This document shows positions 16,460-26,100 of a stretch of 64,000 nt of DNA, one piece after another; the first letter of the stretch is position 1; each line of letters starts with the position of its first letter. The notes below the pieces were generated by a model that saw only the letters and a list, made by a program, of their open reading frames with translations, was not told the origin of the DNA and searched no databases. Location of the stretch: the NCBI GenBank assembly GCA_035634255.1, contig DASQDI010000164.1, positions 1 through 64,000 on the forward strand. The letters are read 5' to 3'. The stretch comes from DATLMR01 sp035634255 (GTDB lineage: Bacteria; Acidobacteriota; Blastocatellia; UBA7656). The translations under genes were made by a program, and so were the position numbers.

Positions 16460-17211
16460 CCGCGCACATATCGGTTGAAAACCTCTGGAAGAGCTTCGAC
16501 GGGGTCCCGGTCCTCCGCGACATCAACCTCGACATAAAAGCCTCGGAGCTGATCGTCATCATAGGCCCTTCGGGGTGCGGGAAGTCCACGCTCCTGCGCT
16601 GCTTGAACGGGCTGGAGTTGTTCGACAGCGGCAGGATTTCCATAGGGGAGATCGCCCTTGAGCGGCACGAGGGCTTGAAAGAGAAGGACTTCAACGCCCG
16701 CCTCCGGGCCCTGCGCGAAGAGGTGGGGATGGTGTTTCAGAGCTTCAACCTCTTCCCCCACCTCACCCTGATCCAGAACGTCACGAAAGCGCCCGTCGTC
16801 GTGAAAGGCATGGACCGCGGGTCGGCCGAAGAGAAGGCCAAAGAGCTGCTCGACAAGGTCGGCCTCAGTGACCGGATCGATTACTACCCGTCGCAACTGT
16901 CGGGAGGCCAGCAACAGCGCGCGGCCATCGCGCGGGCCTTGATGATGTCGCCGAGGGTGATGCTCTACGACGAGCCCACGTCGGCCCTCGACCCGAGCCT
17001 CGTCAACGAGGTCCTTCAGATCATGCGGAAGCTCGACGACGACGGCCTCACCCAGATCGTGGTGACTCACGAAATGCGGTTCGCGAGGGACGCGGCCGAC
17101 AGGATCATCTTCCTGTCCGAAGGGGAGGTCGTCGAGTCAGCCAGCCCCGACGTTTTCTTCACTTCGCCGAGGGACCCCCGCGCCCAGGAATTCATCCGGA
17201 GCTACCTATGA
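16456..17211 (+). CDS. Amino-acid ABC transporter ATP-binding protein
   Basis: Polar amino-acid-type ABC ATPase of 251 residues. Visible motifs are Walker A (GPSGCGKST), Q-loop (VFQSFNLFPHLT), ABC signature (LSGGQQQR), Walker B (VMLYDEPTSALD) and the switch His (VVTHEM). It energises import through the fused permease encoded next. The start is a TTG at 16456 inside the TTGA that ends the dipeptidase gene; AAGGAG at 16442-16447 is 8 bases upstream, and no ATG in this frame is better placed. Its own stop overlaps the next start (ATGA). Confidence 0.9.
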   Translation: MTAHISVENLWKSFDGVPVLRDINLDIKASELIVIIGPSGCGKSTLLRCLNGLELFDSGRISIGEIALERHEGLKEKDFNARLRALREEVGMVFQSFNLFPHLTLIQNVTKAPVVVKGMDRGSAEEKAKELLDKVGLSDRIDYYPSQLSGGQQQRAAIARALMMSPRVMLYDEPTSALDPSLVNEVLQIMRKLDDDGLTQIVVTHEMRFARDAADRIIFLSEGEVVESASPDVFFTSPRDPRAQEFIRSYL

Positions 17212-18773
17212 GCCTTAACGGAAATTACAGAGCCAGAATTCTCCTGCTGACCCTCGCCGTCCTCCTCTCTGCCCAATATATTTCAGCAAGCGATGGGGGC
17301 GAGCTCCGGTGGGGCGGCGACTCGGAGGGCGGCGAGCCTTACGTCTTCCCGAACCCGAAAAATCCCCGCGAGATCATGGGCTTCGAAGTCGATCTGGCCG
17401 GGCTGCTCGGGCGCGAGCTGAACCGCCGCGCCGTCTTCGTGCAGAACCAGTGGGACGGTCTCGTCGCGGGGTTGGAGCGGGGCAGTTACGACGTAGTGTT
17501 GAACGGGCTCGAGGTGACCGAGGACCGGAAACGGCGGATCAACTTTTCGGTCCCCTATTACGCCACCTACAACCAGATCAGCGTGAGGGCCGAGACGGAC
17601 TCGATAAACTCGATGGCCGACCTCAGGGGCAAGACGGTCGGCGTCCTGCAAAACACCCCTGCCCAGCGCCTGCTTGAGAGAGAGTCGGGGACGAGGGTGA
17701 GGGCTTACCCGGGCCAGATCAACGCCTACGACGACCTCGCCAACGGCCGACTCGACGCGGTGGTCATGGACTGGCCCATCGCGATCTACTGCCACAAGCA
17801 CTACTCGCGGCTGAAGTTCGTGGGCCAGCCTTCCGACCTGGTCCAGTATGCCATCGGCGTCAGGAAGGAAGACACGGCACTGCTTCAGCAGTTGAACGAG
17901 GCGCTGCGGAAGCTGATCGAGAGCGGAGAGCTTCGGCGGGTTTACGAGAAGTGGGGGATCTGGAACGGCGAGACCGAAAAACTCTTCGCGGCCGACAGCG
18001 CCTCCCGCGAGGCGCTAGATGATTATCAGGAGAGCGTGACTCGCGAGCTGACTTTCAAAGAGCGGGTCCGGCAATATATCGGTTACCTGCCCATTTTATT
18101 GGTGCAGGGAGCGCCGATGACCCTGACGATCTCGACCCTATCTATGGCGCTCGCCGTCGCGCTCGGGCTGGTGCTGGCCCTGATGAACCTGTATGGGCCG
18201 CGGCCCCTCGCGTGGTTGGCCCGCGCTTACATTGAGGTGATCAGGGGGACGCCTCTGCTGATCCAGCTCTACCTGATTTTTTACGGGCTGCCGAACGTGG
18301 GGATAAGGCTCAGCCCTCTGATGGCGGCGGTCGCGGGCCTCGGGCTCAACTACGCTGCGTACGAGGCGGAGAATTACAGGGCGGGGATTCAGGCGATCCC
18401 GCGGGGCCAGATGGAGGCGGCCCTGTCGCTCGGGATGACCAGGGCTCAGGCGCTACGCCATGTCATCCTCCCCCAATCCCTGCGGCTGGTGATCCCCCCG
18501 GTGACCAACGATTTCATCGCCCTGTTTAAGGACTCCTCAATTGTGTCGGTCATAACGATGGTCGAGCTGACGAAGGTGTACGGGCAGCTCGCGTCGAGCA
18601 ACTACGATTACATCGGCATCGGAATCCTGACCGCGGGGATTTACTTTCTGCTCGGGCTGCCTTTCATTAAATTGGCGAGGTGGGCCGAGAACCACTTCGC
18701 ATTCGACAAGCGCACCCCCGCGGCCGCGAGGCGCCGCTGGCTCGGAGTCGGGGCGAAACCGGCGATGGATTGA
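17208..18773 (+). CDS. Fused amino-acid binding protein - ABC permease
   Basis: A 521-residue fusion. After a signal peptide comes a family 3 solute-binding domain (FPNPKNPREIMGFEVDLAGLLG, YDVVLNGLEVTEDRKRRINFS, GKTVGVLQNTPAQ). The second half is an inner-membrane permease with several helices and the EAA loop (EAALSLGMTRAQALRHVILP) that docks the ATPase. Similar fusions occur in GlnP-type importers. With the preceding ATPase and dipeptidase it makes a complete uptake operon with ATGA and TTGA overlaps. Specificity is probably polar amino acids or small peptides but is not encoded in any motif I can read. The gene ends two bases before the convergent peptidase gene. Confidence 0.9.
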   Translation: MSLNGNYRARILLLTLAVLLSAQYISASDGGELRWGGDSEGGEPYVFPNPKNPREIMGFEVDLAGLLGRELNRRAVFVQNQWDGLVAGLERGSYDVVLNGLEVTEDRKRRINFSVPYYATYNQISVRAETDSINSMADLRGKTVGVLQNTPAQRLLERESGTRVRAYPGQINAYDDLANGRLDAVVMDWPIAIYCHKHYSRLKFVGQPSDLVQYAIGVRKEDTALLQQLNEALRKLIESGELRRVYEKWGIWNGETEKLFAADSASREALDDYQESVTRELTFKERVRQYIGYLPILLVQGAPMTLTISTLSMALAVALGLVLALMNLYGPRPLAWLARAYIEVIRGTPLLIQLYLIFYGLPNVGIRLSPLMAAVAGLGLNYAAYEAENYRAGIQAIPRGQMEAALSLGMTRAQALRHVILPQSLRLVIPPVTNDFIALFKDSSIVSVITMVELTKVYGQLASSNYDYIGIGILTAGIYFLLGLPFIKLARWAENHFAFDKRTPAAARRRWLGVGAKPAMD

Positions 18774-18774
18774 C

Positions 18775-21516
18775 TCAGCGCGCGGCCGCCGAGCCGTTCG
18801 CGCCCTTGACCACGCGGAAGCCGACGTACTCGGGCGCGGGCTGGCGCGCGCGCAGCTTGGCGTCGACGGGCGTGTCGGCGCTCCCGCCCATCACGCGCCC
18901 TTTGCCGCCCTTCGCCGCGACCCATTCGGCCACGTTGCCCCCGAGGTCGAAGACGAGGTCGTCGGAGCCCGCGCCTTTGAAGCTGCCCACTTCCTTGAGC
19001 AAAGCGGCCCCCCCGAGCTCGCCGATCCTGACTTTGAGGCGCGCGGCGTCTTCGGGGTTTACGGGGTGCCCGGCCCAGTAGTCGAGCGTGTTCTCGGGCC
19101 CCGAAGGGGTGCCGTAGATCGCGTCGGCCTCGGCTTCGCTCGCGAGCCTGTAGGGCTGGCCGGTCGCCCTGCTCAGCCAGTCGGCGTAGGCGCGGGCCTG
19201 CTCGAAGGTGATGTTGTTGGCCGGGAAATTCTCCTTGCCCGGCTCCACCTTGTAGCCCTTGTCGAACTGCGCGAACTGCGCGCGGGTGACCTCGAAGCGG
19301 CCCACTTCGATCTCCCCATGCCTCACGGTCTCGGGGATCAGCAGGCCGTTCTGCGCGAGCCCGTAGCGCGCTCCGTCGCTCCGGGCCTTCTTCAGCTTGA
19401 GCGCGACGGCGAGTGGCGAGTCCGGCTTGAACGCTTCCTCCTCCGGCGTCGCGGTCTTGAATAGATACTTATCGAGCCAGGCCATCTCCTCTTCCAGCTT
19501 CCTCTTCTGATGCGCGAGCTTCACTATTCCGTGGCGCTCACCGGGGAAGAGCACGAACCGCACGTCCGTCTTGCCGGTCTGTTGCAGAGCGCGGTAGTGC
19601 ATCCACCCCTGCTGCGTCGGCACGTTCGTGTCTTCGGTGCCGAAGAAAATTATCGTCGGGGTGCGGACGCGGTCCAGCTTATAAAACGGGGACTTGTCGA
19701 TGTAAAGCTGCGGGTCTTCGAGCGGGGACTTGCCGAAGTAGTAATTGTCGAACGACGCGCCGAAGTGCGCGTTGCCCCAGTCCGACGCCCAGTCCACGTC
19801 CCCCGCCCCGGCCGACGCGACCTTGTACCTGTCGGTCGTCACGGTCAGGGCGATGGTCAGTATGGCCCCGTTCGACCAGCCCATCGCCCCGAGCTTGTCG
19901 GGATCGACCAGCCCGCGGTTGATGAGGTGATCGACGCCCTTCTCTATGTCCGGCACCTCGAGGTCGTAATACTTCCCCCCACCTATCGACTCGACCCACT
20001 TCAGCCCGTAGTTCGAGCTGCCATGGTAATTCGGCTTGAGGATGAACGCCCCGCGCTGCGCCACGAGGTTGTGCGGGTAGCTCATGCGGTCGGACCAGGC
20101 GTCGAGGTCCGCGGACGCCGGGCCGCCGTGAGGCATCACCACGAGCGGGTACTTTCTGCCCGGCTCGTAGTTGTGAGGGTAGTAAAGGATGCCTTCGACC
20201 TCTTCGTCGTTCGCGCCCTTCCACTTGATCACTTCGGTCTTCGCGAACGTCTTCTTCTTAAGGTGCTGGTTGATGTCGGACACCTGCGTGGCCGGGCCCA
20301 TGCGTGAGCCGCTCAGCTGTGCCCGATATATCTGTGTCGGGGTGCTAGCGGTCGAGTAGTCGAACACGACGGTCCTGTCGTCCCTGCCGACCTGCAACCC
20401 GAATATGTTCCGCGAGTGGCCCCCCTCTACCCACTCGCGCTTCCAGCCGGCGCCCGTCCGCGTGTAGCGCGCGGCCCTGTGGCGCACCCCGTTCGCGAGC
20501 AGGGCCAGGAAGCCGTCGCCGGTCACTTCGATGTTTGCCGCGAGCCCGTTCTCCCACCCGAGATCGACCTTGACCGGGGCCTTGCCCGCGAGGTCGTAAA
20601 AATAGAGCTCCGTTATCGTCGCGTTCGTGTATTCGGGATGGCTCGACAGCTCGCTGGATGCGTAGAACCCGCGCCCGTCGCGCGCCCAGCGGACGCGGTC
20701 GATGTTGAATTTTCGGTCCTCGAATATCTGCCCGCGCTCGCCGGAGTTCAGGTCGTAGAGGAAGACGGCGGGCTTGACCTTGCCGTCGTAGACGTAGCGC
20801 ATGCTGCGCTCGTGCACGGTCACGGCCTTCGAGCCGTCGGGCGAGAGTGAGAACGATTGGATGCGGTCGGCGTTGTCGGTAAGCCTCGTGATTTTTTTCG
20901 ACTTGACCGAGAGCCTGAACAGTCTGACCGGCGGCGCGTGCTCTTCGTCCTCGACGAGGATCGACGTGTCCTTCTTCTCTTTTATCTCGTTTTCGTAGAG
21001 CGAGGGGTCCTCCTGCGCGGAGAAGATTATCGTGTCGGGGTCGGCCCATTCGAAGCTGGCGATGCCGCGCGCCAGGGTGGTCAGTTGCCACGGCTCGCCC
21101 CCGAACGGGTTGATGAGCCACAGCTGCGGCTTGGCCGGCTCGCCCGGCTTGGCCTTGGGCGCGGGCCGCGCGGAGACGAAGGCGATGAGCTGGCCGTCGG
21201 GCGACCACTTCGGGCCGGAGCTGCCGTCGGTGCCGCGCGTCAGCTCGACCTCGCGCTTCTCCGTCAGGCTCGACAGGACCAGGTTCGAGACGCGCTCGTT
21301 CTTCTCTTTGTCGGCCGTACTCCTGACCCACACGACGTGGCGGCTGTCGGGTGAGATCTGCGCGCCGCCCGACGATTCGGCCATCACGAGGTCGTCCACG
21401 GTCCACCTGCCCGGGGGCGAGGCGGAGGCTTGCGGCGCTTGCGCGAGCGCGCCGGGCGTGAAGAAAACGTTTGACAGAGCGAGCATCATGAAACCGGCAA
21501 AGAGCGATCTTCGCAT
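18775..21516 (-). CDS. Secreted prolyl oligopeptidase (S9) with C-terminal SUMF1-like domain
   Basis: A 913-residue exported peptidase. A signal peptide (LFAGFMMLALSNVFFTPGALAQA) leads into a WD40-like propeller (about 30-440), then an alpha/beta-hydrolase domain of the S9 family. The triad is visible: Ser in GWSNGA (about 548), Asp in TEDTN (about 629) and His in ERHGI (about 661). The last ~190 residues are unusual: EVGRFEVTRAQFAQF, NNITFEQARAYADWLSRATGQPYRLASEAE, DLGGNVAEWV and EYVGFRVV match formylglycine-generating-enzyme (SUMF1)-like domains, here probably a non-catalytic binding module. GGGAGA lies upstream of the ATG at 21516. It cleaves peptides, perhaps anchored or targeted by the tail. 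Confidence 0.85.
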   Translation of the reverse strand: MRRSLFAGFMMLALSNVFFTPGALAQAPQASASPPGRWTVDDLVMAESSGGAQISPDSRHVVWVRSTADKEKNERVSNLVLSSLTEKREVELTRGTDGSSGPKWSPDGQLIAFVSARPAPKAKPGEPAKPQLWLINPFGGEPWQLTTLARGIASFEWADPDTIIFSAQEDPSLYENEIKEKKDTSILVEDEEHAPPVRLFRLSVKSKKITRLTDNADRIQSFSLSPDGSKAVTVHERSMRYVYDGKVKPAVFLYDLNSGERGQIFEDRKFNIDRVRWARDGRGFYASSELSSHPEYTNATITELYFYDLAGKAPVKVDLGWENGLAANIEVTGDGFLALLANGVRHRAARYTRTGAGWKREWVEGGHSRNIFGLQVGRDDRTVVFDYSTASTPTQIYRAQLSGSRMGPATQVSDINQHLKKKTFAKTEVIKWKGANDEEVEGILYYPHNYEPGRKYPLVVMPHGGPASADLDAWSDRMSYPHNLVAQRGAFILKPNYHGSSNYGLKWVESIGGGKYYDLEVPDIEKGVDHLINRGLVDPDKLGAMGWSNGAILTIALTVTTDRYKVASAGAGDVDWASDWGNAHFGASFDNYYFGKSPLEDPQLYIDKSPFYKLDRVRTPTIIFFGTEDTNVPTQQGWMHYRALQQTGKTDVRFVLFPGERHGIVKLAHQKRKLEEEMAWLDKYLFKTATPEEEAFKPDSPLAVALKLKKARSDGARYGLAQNGLLIPETVRHGEIEVGRFEVTRAQFAQFDKGYKVEPGKENFPANNITFEQARAYADWLSRATGQPYRLASEAEADAIYGTPSGPENTLDYWAGHPVNPEDAARLKVRIGELGGAALLKEVGSFKGAGSDDLVFDLGGNVAEWVAAKGGKGRVMGGSADTPVDAKLRARQPAPEYVGFRVVKGANGSAAAR

Positions 21517-21545
21517 GCGATAGTTCTCCCGAGTCGTGTGCTGAT

Positions 21546-22064
21546 TTAAGGGGTCGTCCGACCAGTGAAACTTCTCTCCATCTCGATCAGAAGGCGCTTG
21601 CGTTCGAGGCCCCACCGGTAGCCCGCCAGACCCCCGTCCCCCCTGCGCGCCCTGTGGCAGGGGATGATAAGCGAGACGGCATTCGTCGCGCACGCGCGGC
21701 CCACCGCCCGCGCGGCCGTACCGGGCAGGCCGAGGGCGGCCGCGATCTCTTTGTACGTGCGCGTGCTGCCGTAAGGGATCGATTGAAGTACGGCCCACAC
21801 CCGCTCCTGAAACCCCGTCCCGCGCGCGTCCAGGGGCAGGGCGAGGTCGCATGATTCGCCGCGGAGGTACTTCAGGAGCGCCTCGACCCAGGAGGGATCG
21901 ACCGGCATGTCGTGGCGGATGTCGGCTGATGGGTAATCGCCCCTCAGCTCGGCCTCCATCGGCGCGTCCCCGTCGCCGAGGCTGACGAAGCAGATGCCTT
22001 TTTCGGTAGCGGCGACGAGCAGGCGCCCGAGCGCGCTATCGACTATCGTGTATCCCATTCTCAT
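21546..22064 (-). CDS. ogt: Methylated-DNA-protein cysteine methyltransferase
   Basis: O6-methylguanine repair protein of 172 residues. The C-terminal half has the family core: GTGFQERVWAVLQSIPYGSTRTYKEIAAALG and the reactive-cysteine motif IPCHR (here followed by AR rather than the usual V), then GGLAGYRWGLERKRLLIEME. The N-terminal domain is Ogt/Ada-like. The protein irreversibly takes the methyl group on the active-site Cys (about residue 136). The gene lies 22 bases downstream of yajQ on the same strand. Confidence 0.9.
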   Translation of the reverse strand: MRMGYTIVDSALGRLLVAATEKGICFVSLGDGDAPMEAELRGDYPSADIRHDMPVDPSWVEALLKYLRGESCDLALPLDARGTGFQERVWAVLQSIPYGSTRTYKEIAAALGLPGTAARAVGRACATNAVSLIIPCHRARRGDGGLAGYRWGLERKRLLIEMERSFTGRTTP

Positions 22065-22086
22065 AAATCTTCCGAGGCGGCGGGGC

Positions 22087-22590
22087 TCAGTTGGTGCGGT
22101 AGTTGGTGTACTGCATGTCTATGCCGAAGTCCTTGGCCTTGAGGGCCGCGATGACCTCCTGGAGGGCGTCGCGGTCCTTGCCGCTGACGCGCACGAAGTC
22201 CCCATTGATCGACGCCTGCACCTTGAGCTTGGAGTCCTTGATGAACTTGACGATCTCGCGGGCCTTCTCGATGGGGATGCCCTGCTGAAGCGTCACGGTC
22301 TGCCTCACGCTGTCTTTGGCGGCGGGCTCGACCTTGCCGTAGTCCAGGGCCTTGAGCGAGATGCCGCGGCGCGTGAGCTTCTGCTGGAGCACGTCGTTCA
22401 GCTGCTTGAGCGTGAACTCGCTGGCGGTGGCGAGGATCAGCCTGTGCTCCTTCTCGTCGAGCGTGATCTCGGAGTTGGTCCCCTTGAAATCGAACCTCTG
22501 CGTGATCTCTTTGGTCGCCTGGTTGACGGCGTTCTTAACTTCCGCCATGTCGACTTTGGATACTACGTCGAATGTGTTTTGTTGTGCCAT
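22087..22590 (-). CDS. yajQ: YajQ family nucleotide-binding protein
   Basis: 167-residue protein with the full YajQ pattern: FDVVSKVDMAEVKNAVNQA, ITQRFDFKGTNSEI, LDYGKVEPAAKDSVRQTV, QASINGDFVRVSGKDRDALQ. Some members bind cyclic di-GMP; the E. coli protein binds nucleotides. It is preceded by a good promoter and AAAGG near the ATG, and probably leads an operon with ogt. Confidence 0.93.
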   Translation of the reverse strand: MAQQNTFDVVSKVDMAEVKNAVNQATKEITQRFDFKGTNSEITLDEKEHRLILATASEFTLKQLNDVLQQKLTRRGISLKALDYGKVEPAAKDSVRQTVTLQQGIPIEKAREIVKFIKDSKLKVQASINGDFVRVSGKDRDALQEVIAALKAKDFGIDMQYTNYRTN

Positions 22591-22630
22591 GTCGCCTTTC
22601 TCGATTCCCGGTCAATTATGGAAGCTGACT

Positions 22631-22660
22631 ATTGTATACGCTCGCAAAAACTATATTCAA
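22631..22660 (-). promoter_or_regulatory. Predicted promoter of yajQ
   Basis: On the minus strand TTGAAT (22655-22660), an 18-base spacer, then TACAAT (22631-22636). Transcription would start near 22624, leaving a 34-base leader with a purine-rich Shine-Dalgarno. Confidence 0.55.
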
Positions 22661-22674
22661 GACGGCCGGGAGAG

Positions 22675-23031
22675 CTACTTCGTCATCTGCTTCACTATGT
22701 CCGCGAGAGAGTCGAGTGGCGTAGGCTTATGCAGGACTATGTCCGCGCCCGCCCGCCGGGCCTCGTTCGCGTCCCCGCTGCCATGCGCGGTTATCGCTAT
22801 TATCTTCATCCCCGCGAGCCCGGAATCGCCCCGCACCCTCCTGATGAGCTCGACGCCGTTGAGCCGGGGCATGCTTAGGTCGGTCAGGATGAGGTCGGGC
22901 CTGTCTTCCTTAATCCTGTCGAGCCCCTCCTGCCCGTCTTCGGCCCCCGACACCTCATGGCCCTGCAACGTGAGATGGAGCACGAGCAGCTCGCGCGTGT
23001 CCTGATTGTCTTCCACGACGAGTATGTTCAT
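22675..23031 (-). CDS. Single-domain response regulator
   Basis: CheY-like receiver of 118 residues without an output domain. The acidic pocket (VVEDNQD), phosphoacceptor Asp in LTDLSMP (about 51), conserved Thr in ITAHG and Lys in VLHKP are all present. The ATG at 23031 has GGAG about 8 bases upstream; a GTG two codons earlier is less likely. No histidine kinase is adjacent, so the partner is unknown. Confidence 0.88.
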   Translation of the reverse strand: MNILVVEDNQDTRELLVLHLTLQGHEVSGAEDGQEGLDRIKEDRPDLILTDLSMPRLNGVELIRRVRGDSGLAGMKIIAITAHGSGDANEARRAGADIVLHKPTPLDSLADIVKQMTK

Positions 23032-23103
23032 GAGCACTACTCCACATGGTCTGAATTTGGGGAGTAGAAAGACAGCTTAGCTCATTATAAAAACGGCCCG
23101 CAA

Positions 23104-26100
23104 CTACCTGCCCGCGGCCCTGGCCTTCACCACCACGGCCGGTATGTTCTGCTCGCGGACGAGCCTGTTGAAGGCCGGGAGGTCCGTGCTCATTATCTGA
23201 TCGAGCTTCCTCAACTGAGCGTCGATCTTCGCCGTCAGCTCGTCGTAGACCGCGTAAGACTGGTCCGTGGGGGCCGCGTCCGCGTCCTCGACGGTGCCGC
23301 CGAGCGCGGCGAGCTTGTTGTTGAGCCTGATCGGATAATTCAATGGGTCCTGGTTGCTCTGGTTCTTGGTCTGGTACAGCTCCTCCTCGACCGCCGTTAT
23401 CTTAGCGTTGAAAGACTTGCCGGCGTCCGTGATCGCCTTGCCGTTCGGCTCGTCCTTGGCGCGGGCGAAAATGTCCTCGATCTGCTTGCGCACGTCGCGT
23501 ATCCTGATGATCGCGTTGTGGGTCTCCGTCAGCTTGTCGCGAATCCTGAGAAGCAGGTCGAACTGTTTGGCAAATTCCGCGTCCGTGGTCTCAAGGCGGG
23601 GGTCTTTTTTAATCGTGAACCCTTCCGTCAGGGTCCTGCCGTCCACCGTCAGGCGCACCTGATAATTGCCGGGCACGGCGCGCGGCCCCCGAGTGTTGCC
23701 CGCCCACATGATCAGGCCGGGGAAGCGGGTCGCGTCCTCATGCCTCAGGTCCCAGACGACCCTGTTCAGCCCCGCGTCCGACGGCGCGGATTCTCTGTTG
23801 CCGCCCGGCCCTTGCCCCCCTTGCGCTCCTTGGGCCTCCTGCGCTTCGCCGGCCCTGCCCGCGATCTTTTTAATCACCTTGCCCGAGCCGTCAAGGATTT
23901 CGAGCGACACGTCTTTAGAGGGCTTGTTCTTGAGGTAGTAATGGATCACCACTCCGTTCGGGGGGTTCTGGCCGAGCGAAGCGCCGGGCTGCGAAAAGCC
24001 CCCGGAGCCCTGCATGCGATAAGTCTCTTCGGGCTTGAACAGGAATGCCTCGCCCTTCATCGCGTCCGCCATCGCGTGCAGGACGTTCAGGTCGTCGAGC
24101 ACGTAGAACGAGCGCCCCTGCGTCGCGACCACGAGGTCTTTCTCCCTCCCGTGGACCGCGAGGTCGGTGATCGGGACGACCGGCAGATTTAATTGGAGCG
24201 GCTGCCATCTTTCGCCGCCGTCGAACGACACGTACATGCCCGTCTCGGTGCCCGCGTAAAGCAGGCCCGCCCTGTCCGTGTCTTCGCGGATGACTCGGGT
24301 GAAGGCGCCGTCGGGAATCCCCGCCGTGATCTTCTTCCATGTCTTGCCGAAGTCCGAAGTCTTGTAGAGGTAGGGGCGGAAGTCGTCGGACTTGTACATG
24401 GTGGCGGCGACGTAGGCGGTGCCCGCCGAGTGCGGGGAGGCGTCGATGGAGTTCACCTGAATCCATTCGGGCATCCCCCTGGGCGTGACGTTCTCCCAGT
24501 TCTTCCCCCCGTCGCGCGTGAGCTGCACCAGCCCGTCGTCGGTGCCCGCCCAGATGACCCCCTTCTGCACGGGCGATTCGATCACGGTGAAGATCGTGTC
24601 GTAATACTCGACGCTCGTGTTGTCCTTGGTGATGGGGCCGCCCGAAGGCCCTTGCTTCGATTTATCGTTGCGCGTCAGGTCGGGGCTTATCGCCTCCCAG
24701 CTCTGCCCTTCGTTGGTCGATCTGAAGAGTATGTTGCCGCCTGCGTAGAGGGCGTGGGGCTCGTGGGGCGAAAAGACTATGGGGAAGTTCCACTGGAAGC
24801 GGTACTTCATCGCCTCCGCGCCCGCCCCCATCGGGTTGTCGGGCCAGACGGTCACGTTGCGCGACTGGCCCGTGCGCCGGTCGTACCGCGTGATCAACCC
24901 CCCGTACGAGCCCGCGAAGACCACGTCGGGGTTTTTCGGGCTCGGGGCGATCCACCCGCTTTCGCCGCCGCCCACGTCGTACCAGTGCGTGCGGTCGATG
25001 CCAGAATCGGACGTGCGGCTCGGAATCTTGACGGTCGAGTTGTCCTGCTGCGCCCCGTAGATGTGGTACGGAAAATCGTTATCGACGGCCACGCGGTAGA
25101 ACTGGGCGGTGGGCTGGTCCTGCTCCGTCCACGTCCGGCCCCCGTTGACGGAGACGTTCGCGCCGCCGTCGTTGCTGTTGATCATGCGCGCCGAGTCGTT
25201 GGGGGCGATCCACAGGTCGTGGTTGTCGCTGTGCGGCACGCTTATGCTTGAGAAAGTCCTGCCGCCGTCGTTCGATTTGTAGAAGCCTACGTTGAGCACG
25301 TAGACAGAATCGGCATTCTGGGTGTCGGCGTAGATGCGCGTGTAATACCATGCGCGCTGGCGCAGGTTGCGCTGCTGGTTGACCCTCTCCCATGTTTTGC
25401 CCGCGTCGTTCGAGCGGAACACGCCGCCCTCTTCCGCCTCGATTATGGCCCACAGCCGGTTCGGGTCCGCCGGGGAGACGGTCACGCCGACTTTCCCGAT
25501 GATCCCTTTCGGCAGGCCCTCGTTGCGCGTGATGTCGGCCCACGTCTCGCCCGCGTCGGTCGATTTGAACAGGCCGCCTCCGGGGCCCCCGCTTTCGAGG
25601 CTGTAGGGCGTGCGGCTTATCTCCCAGAACCCGGCATAGATCACGTTGGGGTTCGAGGGGTCGAGTATCAGGTCGACCGCGCCGGCCTTGTTGCTCCGGA
25701 AGAGGACCTTCTGCCAGTTCTTCCCGCCGTCGGTCGAGCGGAAGACCCCGCGCTGCTCGTTCGGGCCGAAGAGGTGGCCCATCGCCGCGACGTAGACGGT
25801 GTCGGGGTTGCGGGGGTGCACGCGCACGCGCCCGATGTGGCGCGTGTCCGAGAGGCCGACGTGCCTCCAACTCTTGCCCGCGTCGGTCGACTTGTAGACG
25901 CCGTCGCCGTGCGAGACGTTCCCTCGGACGGGCGACTCGCCCATGCCGACGTAGATGACGTTCGGGTCGGATTCGCTCACCCCGATGCCCCCGACCGAGC
26001 CGGTGTTGAAGTACCCGTCGGAGATGGGCTCCCACCCCGCGCCCCCGTCGGTCGTCTTCCAGACCCCGCCGCCGGTCGCCCCGAAGTAATAGACCTGCGG

